Positions 27,189 to 36,892 of a DNA stretch of 64,000 nt are shown here, one piece after another; positions within the stretch are counted from its first letter, which is position 1; every line of letters starts with the position of its first letter. The position numbers and the translations under genes were made by a program. Origin of the DNA: Polynucleobacter cosmopolitanus (GTDB taxonomy: Bacteria; Pseudomonadota; Gammaproteobacteria; Burkholderiales; Burkholderiaceae); NCBI RefSeq assembly GCF_002224225.1, contig NZ_NJGG01000001.1:897374-961373 (forward strand). The letters run 5' to 3'. Under the pieces are notes generated by a model that saw nothing but the letters and a program-made list of their open reading frames with translations, searched no databases and was not told the DNA's origin.

Positions 27189-28403
27189 CTAAGCGCCCAA
27201 TCTCCATAGAGAAGTCACTTCAGCGGCTCTTGCACGATACAAAGGGTCTTGAGTATCTAGCGCTTTGATATGAGTTGGTCTGACATCATTGCGACCCAAT
27301 ACTTTTAGTCCCGCAGCTTCAATCCATGACAACAATTCTGCGCGGGTTCTCAAACCTAAGTGTTCTGCAAAATCTGACAAAATTAACCATCCTTCACCAT
27401 CAGTAGTGAGGTGATCTTTTAAGCCAGCTAAAAATCCTTTGAGCATTTGACTGTCTGGATCGTAAACCGCATATTCAATCGGTGAGCTTGGTCTTGCTGG
27501 AACCCAAGGTGGGTTACAAATAATCAAGGGAGCCTGGCCTTCAGGGAAAAGATTGGTTTGCAACAGTTTGACTTGCTTACCAATACCTAAACCTTCAATG
27601 TTCTCTGCCGCACATTCAATAGCGCGTTCATCTTGGTCTGTTGCGACAATCTTTTGAATCCCACGTTTAGCCAAAACGGCTGCTAGAACGCCTGTTCCGG
27701 TACCGATATCAAAAGCCAATGATTGCTTATTGATAGATGCTGGGAAAGGGGCTTTTTCTAATAAGCCAATGTATTCAGAACGAACAGGCGCAAATACCCC
27801 GTAATGAGGATGAATGCGGCCATCACCGAGGTCTTTAAGGGCATCTAGCGCCATGCCATTTTTGCGCCACTCCAATGAGCCAATGAATCCCAGTAAATCT
27901 CTTAAAGACATCACGTAGGGCTCAGTAACAGCTCCGTAGACTGCCAAGCAAGCTTGGCTCACATCCGGCGCTCTTCTGAGTGCAATGGTGTGATCTGGTT
28001 CTACTTGTATCAACAGCATGCCCAGCGTTCGGCTTCTTTGTGATTGGGTGAGGCGGTGTTTGTGAAAAATTTCTGACATCGGCACAGCAAGAGGAATAAC
28101 ACCTTCTTGTTTATTCTTTGCAGACTTTTTATTGCGAATGCTTTTCTTAGAAGGTTTGTCAGCACGTCGTGACATCGCTTGCAGTAATTGTTTGGCGTTT
28201 TGAAAGTCGCCTCGCCAGATGATGCCAGTCCCTTCGCAGGCAACACGGTAGGCTTCGTCAGCTGTGAGAGTGTCATCTGCAATGATCAATTTTTTAGGCG
28301 GTGGCAAACCTTTTTCGGAGCGCCAACGACAAGAGTGTGTGGTTTCACCTTCATCCCAGCTGATGGGTGGATGAGCGGTTTCGTGAGAAAGATTTTTATA
28401 CAT
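27189..28403 (-). CDS. Class I SAM-dependent methyltransferase (PrmC/RlmG-like motif)
   Basis: A 404-aa cytosolic protein. SAM-binding motif DIGTGTGVLAAVLAKRG is at residues 232-248, motif II ATDQDE at 254-259 and the amino-methylating motif NPPW at 297-300, which is typical of enzymes that methylate glutamine, adenine or guanine amino groups. The first 200 residues contain a basic stretch (KPSKKSIRNKKSAKNK) that may bind RNA. It overlaps the end of mnmH by eight bases. A target among rRNA, DNA or release factors is possible, but none can be named. Confidence 0.85.
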   Translation of the reverse strand: MYKNLSHETAHPPISWDEGETTHSCRWRSEKGLPPPKKLIIADDTLTADEAYRVACEGTGIIWRGDFQNAKQLLQAMSRRADKPSKKSIRNKKSAKNKQEGVIPLAVPMSEIFHKHRLTQSQRSRTLGMLLIQVEPDHTIALRRAPDVSQACLAVYGAVTEPYVMSLRDLLGFIGSLEWRKNGMALDALKDLGDGRIHPHYGVFAPVRSEYIGLLEKAPFPASINKQSLAFDIGTGTGVLAAVLAKRGIQKIVATDQDERAIECAAENIEGLGIGKQVKLLQTNLFPEGQAPLIICNPPWVPARPSSPIEYAVYDPDSQMLKGFLAGLKDHLTTDGEGWLILSDFAEHLGLRTRAELLSWIEAAGLKVLGRNDVRPTHIKALDTQDPLYRARAAEVTSLWRLGA

Positions 28404-29454
28404 GATGGGGTCCCATCAATATTTGCTTGGCTAAGATATCAATTCCTTTGGCAGATAAGTCTGCGGTGTTAAAGCTTGTGGCGGTTTCGTAATTCACATA
28501 ATTGGAATTCTGTGAGCGACGGTAAAGGGCATCATAGTGCTGTTCAAGTAATTCACTCACCAGTGTTGGCCACTGACCCTCTTGAGCGAGTGATTTCCAG
28601 CGAGCCAAGGTTTCTTTGCTGTGCAGATCTTTCAGGTAATCGATGGTGCTGATCAAATGCTGCGGATCTTGAATGAAGTAATCGTAGTCTGAAATCAAGA
28701 ATTCAACCCTGGCTTCAATGCTGGCTTCAATCTTGATGCAAGGACTTTTGCGCATGGTTTCTAATAAAACATCGGGCACGTGCAGGCTGCCAATTTTTCG
28801 GCTTTCAGCTTCGACAAAAACAATTTTGTTTGCATCAAATTTTTCCAAAGCTTGAATGAGCTTTGTCTCAAACATTTTTTGACTAGGTTGTGGGATATTT
28901 GGAATATTTCCAAGAACCGAGCCTTTATGAATGGCCAGTTGCTCTAAATCTAAAACCTGTGCGCCTAATTGATTTAGTTTTTCTAGAACGCGGCTCTTAG
29001 CACTGCCAGTTTGGCCAGTGATCACCATGTAGTTGAATTGTTGAGGCAAGGTGTTGAGTTTGGTCACAACTTCTTTGCGGTATGACTTGTACCCGCCATC
29101 CAAGATTTGAGCATTCCAACCTATTTGTCGAAGAATGTGCGTCATTGAGCCGCTGCGTTTGCCGCCACGCCAACAGTAAATCAATGGATTCCAATTTTTG
29201 GATTTATCTTTGAATTCGGTTTCAATGTAAGAAGCAATTTTTTTTGCAATCAATGCTGCGCCAACTTTTTTTGCGTCAAATGGGGATGCTTGTTTGTACA
29301 TGGTTCCAACAATGACGCGTTCCTCATTTGAAAGTACGGGACAGTTGATGGCGCCGGGAATATGATCCTCTGCATATTCCGCGGGTGTGCGCACATCGAT
29401 GATTTCATCGAAGCTTGAGCGCTCAAGGATGTCGGCGGTTATAGAGGATTTCAT
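28396..29454 (-). CDS. mnmH: tRNA 2-selenouridine synthase
   Basis: Two-domain enzyme of 352 aa. The N-terminal rhodanese domain carries C94 in YCWRGGKRSGSM, and a P-loop GQTGSAKSRV follows at 147-156. MnmH first geranylates and then selenates 2-thiouridine at the wobble position of Lys, Glu and Gln tRNAs. It is cotranscribed with, and overlaps, the downstream methyltransferase. No selD gene, needed to supply selenophosphate, lies in this window. Confidence 0.93.
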   Translation of the reverse strand: MKSSITADILERSSFDEIIDVRTPAEYAEDHIPGAINCPVLSNEERVIVGTMYKQASPFDAKKVGAALIAKKIASYIETEFKDKSKNWNPLIYCWRGGKRSGSMTHILRQIGWNAQILDGGYKSYRKEVVTKLNTLPQQFNYMVITGQTGSAKSRVLEKLNQLGAQVLDLEQLAIHKGSVLGNIPNIPQPSQKMFETKLIQALEKFDANKIVFVEAESRKIGSLHVPDVLLETMRKSPCIKIEASIEARVEFLISDYDYFIQDPQHLISTIDYLKDLHSKETLARWKSLAQEGQWPTLVSELLEQHYDALYRRSQNSNYVNYETATSFNTADLSAKGIDILAKQILMGPHHV

Positions 29455-29535
29455 GGGGTTACAAAGTACTTAAGACAATTGAATGGGCTCAATTTTCCCA
29501 TGGTATTGACCAACATTCTTAAATTATTGATTTAT

Positions 29536-30873
29536 TTACAAAACAAATAGTCTGATGCTTGCAAATAAAAGGCAAATCCCGATGATTTGAATGATGGACC
29601 AGCGTCTCATCAATAAGAGGTAAAGCGAGATCAGTGTGATGCCAATTGAAAGTAATTCAGGACTTTGTGTAAAGCCCTTGGGCCAATAAACATGAATCAT
29701 GAAAAAGCTGCCCAAATGAAGAATCATCCCAACAACTGCTGCCGTGATGAATTTCAAGATTTGATTGAGCCTGCCGTATTGTTTGCTCATCTCTACCAGA
29801 GGTGCGCCGAGCAGGATGAACATGAACGATGGTAAGAATGTGAACCATGTGGCAACAATCGCACCCAGGGAGCCAGCCCAAAATAGATTTTCAATGCCGA
29901 GCAACTCTTGTTTGAAGGAGCCCAAGAATCCTACGAATGCCACAATCATGATCAATGGACCAGGTGTGATTTCACCCAAAGCCAAGCCATCCAGAATTTG
30001 TGTTGATGTGAGCCATTGAAACTGTTCAACACTTGCTTGATGAACATAGGGCAATACGGCGTAAGCGCCACCAAAGGTCAAGAAAGCTGCTTTAGTGAAA
30101 AACCATGACATTTGACTGTAGGTATTGACCCAGCCAAATGTGCTGATCAGCAATCCAAAGGGTATTAACCAAAGCAGTAGGCCGGACAAGCCAATTTTGA
30201 AAAAGTGTTGGGCGCTTAATTTGGTTTGATTTGCTGCTGTAAATTTAATTTCAGCTTCAACCGCCTTACTTTGTTTTACTTTGTGATGAAATAATCCGGC
30301 TAAGATTGCGCCGAATATCACCAGTGGAAATGGAATGTTGAATACAAGCAAAGCTATAAAAGTAATCAAACAAACTGTTGTTAATGAAACGTTGGTGAGT
30401 GTTTTCTTACCCATCTTGTAGGCGGCAAAAAAGATGATGGCGATCACGGCTGGTTTGATTGTGTCAAATACAGTGACAAGCCATGCTTGCTGACCATAAA
30501 TCAAATAGACCCAAGACAAGCCAATGAATAAAAGCAAAGACGGCAAAATGAATAAAACGCCAGCGATGATCCCGCCCCAGGTGCGATGCATCAACCAACC
30601 TAAATAGGTCGCCAATTGCTGGGCCTCGGGTCCAGGCAAGAGCATGCAATAGTTGAGTGCATGAAGAAAGTTATCTTCGGAAATCCATTTCTTTCTCTCG
30701 ACCAATTCTTGATGCATGGTGGCCACTTGACCGGCCGGCCCACCAAAACTGATGAAGCCGAGTTTGAGCCAAAACCAAAAAGCCTCTTTTAGGCTGGGAG
30801 TAGAAATTAAAGTGGAAGCGGAAACAGCTTGATTGTTTGATGACTGATCTTGAGTTGATTCAGGTGAATGCAT
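29536..30873 (-). CDS. chrA: Chromate transporter ChrA
   Basis: Inner-membrane protein of 445 aa of the long, two-domain CHR family. Each half has the conserved signature: the first holds FGGPAGQVATMHQELVERKKWI and MLLPGPEAQQLATYLGW, the second TFGGAYAVLPYVHQ and LALGEITPGPLIMIVAFVGF. ChrA exports chromate, giving tolerance, though some family members move sulfate-like anions. The ATG at 30873 follows the gph stop by seven bases, making the two genes likely cotranscribed; the frame also opens at TTG 30879. Confidence 0.92.
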   Translation of the reverse strand: MHSPESTQDQSSNNQAVSASTLISTPSLKEAFWFWLKLGFISFGGPAGQVATMHQELVERKKWISEDNFLHALNYCMLLPGPEAQQLATYLGWLMHRTWGGIIAGVLFILPSLLLFIGLSWVYLIYGQQAWLVTVFDTIKPAVIAIIFFAAYKMGKKTLTNVSLTTVCLITFIALLVFNIPFPLVIFGAILAGLFHHKVKQSKAVEAEIKFTAANQTKLSAQHFFKIGLSGLLLWLIPFGLLISTFGWVNTYSQMSWFFTKAAFLTFGGAYAVLPYVHQASVEQFQWLTSTQILDGLALGEITPGPLIMIVAFVGFLGSFKQELLGIENLFWAGSLGAIVATWFTFLPSFMFILLGAPLVEMSKQYGRLNQILKFITAAVVGMILHLGSFFMIHVYWPKGFTQSPELLSIGITLISLYLLLMRRWSIIQIIGICLLFASIRLFVL

Positions 30874-30879
30874 ACTCAA

Positions 30880-31584
30880 TCAATTGGCCAATAAAAGGGC
30901 GCTTAATTCTGATGGGTGGTGGATGATGTGATCTGCACCCCATTCACTGAAGTGCTCATCGCATCCACAATAGCCATAAGCTGCAGCCACTGTTTTCATA
31001 CCAGCTGCTTTACCAGCTTCAATGTCTCTGAGGTCATCGCCCACATAGATGCAATTGAGTGGGTTCACTGAACAAATTTCTGCTGCTTTAAGGATTGGGG
31101 CAGGGTGTGGTTTTGCAAATGGGGTGGTGTCTCCACCGATGATGGCTTGACTGCGTTTGGCCAAATTCATCAAGTTCAATAGTGGATGGGTCAGGCGCTC
31201 AGACTTATTGGTCACAATGCCCCAAGTGATGGAGTGAGTTTCAAGATCATCCAATATGTCTGAAACGCCATCAAATAGCTTGGTGTGAACGCAAATATCT
31301 TTTTCGTAGTTTGCTAAAAACTCAAGACGAAGTTCTTCAAATTCTGGATGATCTTTGTCATATCCGAACGCACCGAAAATTAAGCCCCGAGCTCCAGTGG
31401 ATGCGCGCGGACGCAGGACTTCGTATGGCAAAGGGTCGAGATTTCTTTTGATGCGCAGAAGATTGGCTGCGGCCACCAAGTCGGGTGCTGTGTCAGCCAA
31501 GGTGCCATCCAAGTCAAAAAAGACTCCCTCATAAAGAGGCGTCTTTCTTGCTTTGGATGAAGACCCTGAATCTGAATTCGACAT
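30880..31584 (-). CDS. gph: Phosphoglycolate phosphatase
   Basis: HAD-superfamily phosphatase of 234 aa. Motif I FFDLDGTLAD gives the nucleophile D24 and acid D26; motif II is VTNKSERL, and motif IV YVGDDLRDIEAGKAAG. It dephosphorylates 2-phosphoglycolate arising from oxidative DNA repair or oxygenase chemistry. The start codon overlaps the ubiG stop (TAATG-type junction), an arrangement common in betaproteobacteria. A short serine-rich N-terminal tail (SNSDSGSSS) precedes the fold. Confidence 0.92.
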   Translation of the reverse strand: MSNSDSGSSSKARKTPLYEGVFFDLDGTLADTAPDLVAAANLLRIKRNLDPLPYEVLRPRASTGARGLIFGAFGYDKDHPEFEELRLEFLANYEKDICVHTKLFDGVSDILDDLETHSITWGIVTNKSERLTHPLLNLMNLAKRSQAIIGGDTTPFAKPHPAPILKAAEICSVNPLNCIYVGDDLRDIEAGKAAGMKTVAAAYGYCGCDEHFSEWGADHIIHHPSELSALLLAN

Positions 31585-32279
31585 TAGGTATTTTTAGAGG
31601 TTGCGATCATGTAGTTAACGTCGGTATCGCGACCCAGTGAATAAACTTCAGTGAATGGGTTGTAGGTCATACCCATCAGCTCATTCATTTGTAAACCAGC
31701 TTGTCGAATAAATTGACTGAGTTCTGAAGGTTTGATGAATTTTTTGTAATCGTGAGTACCTTTAGGTAACAAACGAAGTACATATTCAGCACCAATGATG
31801 GCGAATAAATAGGATTTGGGGTTTCGATTCAAGGTGCTGAAGAAAATGTGCCCGCCGGGCTTCACCAGGGTTGAGCAAGCTTGAATGATGCTCATTGGGT
31901 CTGGCACGTGCTCAAGCATTTCCATGCATGTGACAACATCATATTGGCCAGCTTCTCTTTGGGCTAAATCTTCGGCGCTGATCAATTCATAGTCAACCGG
32001 AACAGAGGTTTCTAGGCTGTGAAGCTCGGCCACTTGCAAAGCTTTTTTAGAAAGATCAATACCCTTGGTCTTGGCACCCATTTTGGCCATCGATTCAGCC
32101 AAAATTCCTCCGCCGCAACCAACATCAAGAACTCGCTTACCTTCTAGGCCGATGTGCTGATTGATCCAATCCAAGCGGAGGGGGTTGATGGCGTGTAAGG
32201 GCTTGAATTCGCTGGTGGGATCCCACCAGCGATGAGCTAAAGCGCTGAATTTATCTAATTCGGTTTGATCTGCATTCAT
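31584..32279 (-). CDS. ubiG: Ubiquinone biosynthesis O-methyltransferase
   Basis: SAM-dependent enzyme of 231 aa that makes both O-methylations in ubiquinone synthesis. Motif [17 protein letters not shown], post-I KGIDLS, and the UbiG-specific EMLEHVPDP and [31 protein letters not shown]-region are present (the hydrophobic part is the membrane-binding loop). The N-terminus [19 protein letters not shown] is also diagnostic. It is the first gene of a ubiG-gph-chrA run. Confidence 0.95.
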   Translation of the reverse strand: MNADQTELDKFSALAHRWWDPTSEFKPLHAINPLRLDWINQHIGLEGKRVLDVGCGGGILAESMAKMGAKTKGIDLSKKALQVAELHSLETSVPVDYELISAEDLAQREAGQYDVVTCMEMLEHVPDPMSIIQACSTLVKPGGHIFFSTLNRNPKSYLFAIIGAEYVLRLLPKGTHDYKKFIKPSELSQFIRQAGLQMNELMGMTYNPFTEVYSLGRDTDVNYMIATSKNT

Positions 32280-32365
32280 GGCTCTATTCTAATCAAGTGA
32301 ATAGAAGTTTGTTGAAAGCTCGGGGTAGCAGACCCAATGAGGGGTTATCGAGAAAATGTGGGCGT

Positions 32366-32394
32366 AAAAAAACCCGGCAGAACCGGGTTTTTTT
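32366..32394. terminator. Bidirectional terminator after the OmpA-family gene
   Basis: A 12-bp stem A7CCCGG/CCGGGT7 with a 5-base loop. It ends the ompA-family transcript on the minus strand before ubiG and could act in both directions. Confidence 0.93.
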
Positions 32395-32411
32395 AGTAAA
32401 ACTAAACTAAA

Positions 32412-32987
32412 TTAGTTCTTACGTGTACCGATGGCTTCGATCTGAACGCGACGGTTCTTAGCACGACCTTCAGCTGTCTTGTTATCAGCAACTGGCTGTG
32501 ACTCGCCTTTGCCTTCAACGTAGATACGCTTAGCTTCAATACCTTGGCTTACCAAGTATTTCTTAACTGCTTCAGCGCGACGGATAGATAATTTTTGGTT
32601 GTAAGCATCTGTACCGATTGAATCTGTGTGACCAACAGCAACGATCACTTCAAGAGTCAAGCTCTTTACTTTGCCAGCCAAGCTGTCCAAGCTTGCTTGA
32701 GCAGCAGGCTTCAGTACTGATTTATCAAAATCAAACAATGCATCAGCGTTCAAAGTAACTTTTGCGGCTGCGATTGGAGATGCAGCGGGGGCTGCAGCGA
32801 TAGCGCCGTCACAGCCTGGAGCAGCAGTCGCTGGAGTCCAGTTGGCATTGCGCCAGCAAAGTTCATTTGTACCGTTCTTCCAAACGATGCCTGTGCTGTT
32901 TACCCAGTTATCAACTGATTTTTGAGCAAAAGCGCTTGAGCTGATAGCGATACCAGCGATAGCAAGTAGTTGTAGTAGTTTTTTCAT
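32412..32987 (-). CDS. OmpA family outer-membrane protein
   Basis: A 191-aa exported protein. The signal peptide ends SAFA-Q near residue 22. The mature N-terminus, with SVDNWVNSTGIVWKNGTNELCWR and a paired cysteine (CWRN to PGCDGA), is typical of burkholderial OmpA proteins. An alanine-rich linker leads to the C-terminal OmpA/MotB domain (from about residue 77), with the peptidoglycan-binding signature VGHTDSIGTDAYNQKLSIRRAEAV and the NRRVQIE end. It lacks the eight-strand barrel of E. coli OmpA. It is an abundant envelope protein with a strong terminator. Confidence 0.93.
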   Translation of the reverse strand: MKKLLQLLAIAGIAISSSAFAQKSVDNWVNSTGIVWKNGTNELCWRNANWTPATAAPGCDGAIAAAPAASPIAAAKVTLNADALFDFDKSVLKPAAQASLDSLAGKVKSLTLEVIVAVGHTDSIGTDAYNQKLSIRRAEAVKKYLVSQGIEAKRIYVEGKGESQPVADNKTAEGRAKNRRVQIEAIGTRKN

Positions 32988-33078
32988 TTTTATTCCTCAA
33001 ATTATCTGTGTGGAGGCTGATCCAAATTGGATAACTCATATTTTAGCACTAGAAATCATATAAATAACAGCCTGTGAG

Positions 33079-33087
33079 TGATAAAAT
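33079..33087 (+). promoter_or_regulatory. Extended -10 element just before gyrA
   Basis: TG-A-TAAAAT forms an extended -10 element with the hexamer at 33082-33087. The predicted start of transcription, about seven bases later, coincides with the gyrA ATG at 33094. There is no Shine-Dalgarno sequence, so a leaderless message is possible. Confidence 0.4.
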
Positions 33088-33093
33088 CGCCTG

Positions 33094-35808
33094 ATGGAAA
33101 TTACACAAAATAACGCTGCTAAAGAGACACTCCCAATATCCCTAGAAGACGAGATGCGTCGGTCCTATTTGGACTATGCCATGAGCGTCATTGTGGGCCG
33201 AGCTTTGCCTGATGTGAGGGATGGTTTAAAGCCCGTTCACCGTCGTGTTTTGTTCGCGATGCATGAGCTCAATAACGACTGGAACAGGGCGTACAAGAAG
33301 TCTGCCCGTATCGTCGGTGACGTGATCGGTAAGTACCATCCGCACGGTGACTCCGCCGTTTACGACACCATCGTTCGTATGGCGCAGGATTTCTCCTTGC
33401 GTTACATGTTGGTTGATGGTCAAGGTAACTTCGGTTCCGTGGACGGCGATAACGCTGCGGCGATGCGTTACACCGAAATTCGTTTGGCGAAGATAGCCCA
33501 TCAGCTATTAGACGATTTAGATAAAGAAACTGTTGATTTCGGACCGAACTATGACGGTAGCGAAAAAGAACCATTAATCCTTCCGGCAAAAATACCTAAT
33601 TTGTTGATCAACGGATCATCAGGTATTGCTGTGGGTATGGCCACCAATATTCCTCCGCACAACTTGGATGAGGTTGTTTCTGCTTGTTTGCATTTACTCA
33701 ATCATCCAGAGTGCACGATTGATGATTTGATGGAGATCATTCCAGCCCCTGATTTCCCGACAGCTGGAATCATCTACGGCATCCAAGGTGTTAAAGATGG
33801 TTACCGAACTGGTCGTGGTCGCGTGGTCATGCGTGCCAAGACTCACTTTGAAGATATGGAGCGTGGTTCACGTCAGGCGATCATCGTTGACGAATTACCG
33901 TACCAAGTCAATAAGAAGACTTTGCTTGAGCGCATCGCCGAACTCATCACTGAGAAAAAAGTCGAGGGTATTTCAGACATTCGTGATGAATCTGATAAAT
34001 CCGGTATGCGCGTTGTGATTGAGCTAAAGCGTGGCGAAGTGCCTGAGGTGGTGCTGAACAACTTGTATAAGTACACACAGTTGCAAGACACATTCGGTAT
34101 GAACATGGTGGCCTTGGTGGATAACCAGCCACGTTTGTTGAACTTGAAGCAAATGTTGGATTGCTTCTTGTCGCACCGCAGAGAAGTGGTCACTCGTCGA
34201 ACTGTTTTCGAACTTCGCAAAGCGCGTGAACGTGGTCACGTACTTGAAGGTTTGGCTGTGGCTCTTGCCAATATTGATGAATTCATCAAAATCATCAAGG
34301 CGGCACCAACGCCTCCAGAGGCGAAGCGTGAATTGCTATTGAAGTCTTGGGACTCTGAAGTTGTGCGTGAGATGTTGGCGCGTGCAGAAAAAGATGCGCC
34401 TGGTGGCCGTAATTCATTCCGTCCTGAAGATTTGGATCTTGCTGCTGGTATGCAAGCAGATGGTTTGTATCGTTTATCAGAAGGTCAGGCTCAAGAGATT
34501 CTACAAATGCGCTTACAGCGCTTAACAGGTCTTGAGCAAGATAAGATTGTTGGTGAGTACAAAGAAGTGATGCTTGAGATTGCTAATTTATTAGACATCT
34601 TGGCCAAGCCGGAGCGCATCACCGTCATCATCACAGAAGAGCTTCAAGCTGTTCAGGCTGAATTTGGTCAAGCGGGTAATGACTCAGGTCGTCGTTCACG
34701 CATTGAGATGAACGCGACTGAGTTGTTCACAGAAGATTTGATCACCCCACAAGATTTGGTTGTGACTTTGTCACATGGCGGCTATATGAAGAGCCAACCT
34801 TTGTCTGAGTACCGTGCCCAAAAACGTGGTGGTCGTGGCAAGCAAGCTGCAGCCACAAAAGACGAAGATTGGATTGATACCTTGTTCGTTGCCAATACCC
34901 ATGACACGATTTTGTGTTTCTCAGACCGCGGCCGCATGTATTGGCTGAAGGTATGGGAAGTTCCACAAGGTGGTCGTGCATCGCGCGGCAAACCAATTGT
35001 GAACATCTTCCCATTGGTTGAGGGTGAAAAAATCACAGTGATTCTTCCAATCAAAGCCTACGAAGATGACAAGTATGTGTTCATGTCAACTCGCAAAGGT
35101 GTGGTGAAGAAATCACGTTTATCAGATTTCTCTAATCCACGTAAAGCCGGCATCATCGCGGTTGATTTGGATGAGGGTGATCATTTGGTGGGTGCAGCCA
35201 TTACGGACGGTCGTCACGATGTGATGTTGTTCTCCGACGCTGGTAAGGCAGTTCGTTTTGATGAAAACGATGTGCGTCCAATGGGTCGAACAGCTCGCGG
35301 TGTTCGCGGTATGAACTTGGATACAACACATGAAGTGATTGCCATGTTGGTAGCGCCTGCTGAAGTTGAAGGCCAAACAAATGCTGTTGATGAAAATGGT
35401 GCGCCATTAGCAGGCAGTGTTCTAACTGCCACTGCTAACGGATATGGTAAGCGCACACCGATCGCTGAATACACTCGCCATGGTCGTGGCACAAAAGGCA
35501 TGATTGCGATCCAAACAAGTGAGCGTAACGGTAAAGTAGTTGCTGCCGTTTTGGTATCAGAGCAAGATCAAATCATGTTGATCACAACAGGTGGTGTGTT
35601 GGTTCGTACGCGTGTTGCTGAGATTCGTGAAATGGGCCGTGCCACTCAAGGCGTGACTTTGATTAACGTTGATGAGGGAACTCAATTATCAGGTTTACAG
35701 CGCATTGCTGAAAGCGATGATGATGAAGGTGATGATGAATCAGCGGATGATGCAGTTGATGGTGTAGCGACGCAAGAAGATGAGGGCGGGGAGCCGGAGA
35801 ATGTTTGA
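33094..35808 (+). CDS. gyrA: DNA gyrase subunit A
   Basis: A 904-aa subunit that cuts and rejoins DNA to introduce negative supercoils. The catalytic tyrosine is Y127 in RYTEIRL. The quinolone-determining region reads GDSAVYD with S87 and D91 (E. coli S83/D87), the susceptible-type residues. The C-terminal wrapping domain includes the GyrA-box-like QKRGGRG. The tail after residue 870 is strongly acidic ([13 protein letters not shown]). The stop overlaps serC by eight bases. It heads the long aromatic/serine superoperon. Confidence 0.98.
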   Translation: MEITQNNAAKETLPISLEDEMRRSYLDYAMSVIVGRALPDVRDGLKPVHRRVLFAMHELNNDWNRAYKKSARIVGDVIGKYHPHGDSAVYDTIVRMAQDFSLRYMLVDGQGNFGSVDGDNAAAMRYTEIRLAKIAHQLLDDLDKETVDFGPNYDGSEKEPLILPAKIPNLLINGSSGIAVGMATNIPPHNLDEVVSACLHLLNHPECTIDDLMEIIPAPDFPTAGIIYGIQGVKDGYRTGRGRVVMRAKTHFEDMERGSRQAIIVDELPYQVNKKTLLERIAELITEKKVEGISDIRDESDKSGMRVVIELKRGEVPEVVLNNLYKYTQLQDTFGMNMVALVDNQPRLLNLKQMLDCFLSHRREVVTRRTVFELRKARERGHVLEGLAVALANIDEFIKIIKAAPTPPEAKRELLLKSWDSEVVREMLARAEKDAPGGRNSFRPEDLDLAAGMQADGLYRLSEGQAQEILQMRLQRLTGLEQDKIVGEYKEVMLEIANLLDILAKPERITVIITEELQAVQAEFGQAGNDSGRRSRIEMNATELFTEDLITPQDLVVTLSHGGYMKSQPLSEYRAQKRGGRGKQAAATKDEDWIDTLFVANTHDTILCFSDRGRMYWLKVWEVPQGGRASRGKPIVNIFPLVEGEKITVILPIKAYEDDKYVFMSTRKGVVKKSRLSDFSNPRKAGIIAVDLDEGDHLVGAAITDGRHDVMLFSDAGKAVRFDENDVRPMGRTARGVRGMNLDTTHEVIAMLVAPAEVEGQTNAVDENGAPLAGSVLTATANGYGKRTPIAEYTRHGRGTKGMIAIQTSERNGKVVAAVLVSEQDQIMLITTGGVLVRTRVAEIREMGRATQGVTLINVDEGTQLSGLQRIAESDDDEGDDESADDAVDGVATQEDEGGEPENV

Positions 35809-36892
35809 TCGCCGCGTTTTTAACTTCGCACCAGGGCCAGCAACGCTTCCTGAAGAAGTTTTAAAACAGGCCGCTGATGAAATGCTCAACTGGAATGGTT
35901 TGGGCATGGGCGTGATGGAAGTCAGTCATCGTGGCAAGCCTTTCATGGCTTGTTACGAAGAGACTTTGTCCGATCTTCGCGAGTTAATGAACATCCCTGA
36001 TAGCTATGCCGTTTTGTTTTTACAAGGTGGCGCTATCGGTGAGAATGCAGCGATTCCAATGAACTTGATGCCATTGGCTAAAAATGGTCCTAAGGCAGAT
36101 TTCGTTGTGACTGGTATCTGGGGAGAGAAATCTGTCAAAGAAGCGGCCAAGTATGGTCAAGCTCACGTTGCGGCTTCAAGTGCCAATACCGGCTTTACAA
36201 GCATTCCTGATCAAAAGAATTGGCAGCTGTCGGATGATGCTGCCTATGTGCACATTTGTTCTAACGAAACTGTTGGTGGTGTTGAGTTTCAACAAGTTCC
36301 TAAGGTGAGCAAGCCTTTGGTCGCCGATGTTTCTAGCAATATTTTGTCCAGAGTTTTTGATATCAATGATTTCGGTGTTTTGTTTGGTGGCGCACAAAAA
36401 AATATTGGCCCAGCTGGATTGAGCATCGTGATTGTGCGCAAAGATTTATTGGGTCATGCAATGCCTATCACGCCAATGGTGTGGGATTGGGCGAAGCAGG
36501 CTGAGAGTGATTCAATGCTCAACACGCCACCCACTTACAGTATTTATTTAGCAGGTTTGGTGTTTAAATGGTTAAAACGCCAAGGCGGTGTTGCTGCCAT
36601 GGAAAAGCAAAATATTGCAAAATCAAATTTGCTCTACAGTACGATTGATTCAAGTGGCTTATTTGCATCTAAGGTTGATGAAAGCTGTCGCTCACGCATG
36701 AACGTGACTTTTTATCTCAAGGATGAGAAGTTGAATGAGGCTTTTGTAGAAGGTGCTGCTAAGCAAGGCTTGATGAATATCAAAGGTCACAAGAGTGTTG
36801 GCGGAATGCGCGCCAGTATCTATAACGCTATGCCAATGGCAGGTGTACAAGCATTGGTTGAGTACATGAAGGAGTTTGAACGTGGCTGCTGA
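35801..36892 (+). CDS. serC: Phosphoserine aminotransferase
   Basis: PLP enzyme of 363 aa that converts 3-phosphohydroxypyruvate to phosphoserine, and also serves the pyridoxine pathway. It opens with [15 protein letters not shown]; the PLP lysine is in [12 protein letters not shown]. The ATG at 35801 overlaps the end of gyrA, and GGAG precedes it. An upstream in-frame start at 35780 would lie further inside gyrA and has no ribosome site. The end overlaps pheA. Confidence 0.97.
   Translation: MFDRRVFNFAPGPATLPEEVLKQAADEMLNWNGLGMGVMEVSHRGKPFMACYEETLSDLRELMNIPDSYAVLFLQGGAIGENAAIPMNLMPLAKNGPKADFVVTGIWGEKSVKEAAKYGQAHVAASSANTGFTSIPDQKNWQLSDDAAYVHICSNETVGGVEFQQVPKVSKPLVADVSSNILSRVFDINDFGVLFGGAQKNIGPAGLSIVIVRKDLLGHAMPITPMVWDWAKQAESDSMLNTPPTYSIYLAGLVFKWLKRQGGVAAMEKQNIAKSNLLYSTIDSSGLFASKVDESCRSRMNVTFYLKDEKLNEAFVEGAAKQGLMNIKGHKSVGGMRASIYNAMPMAGVQALVEYMKEFERGC

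Noticed and set aside
33873-34220. 115-codon antisense open frame within gyrA
   Set aside because: A shadow of the highly conserved gyrA frame, without any motif.
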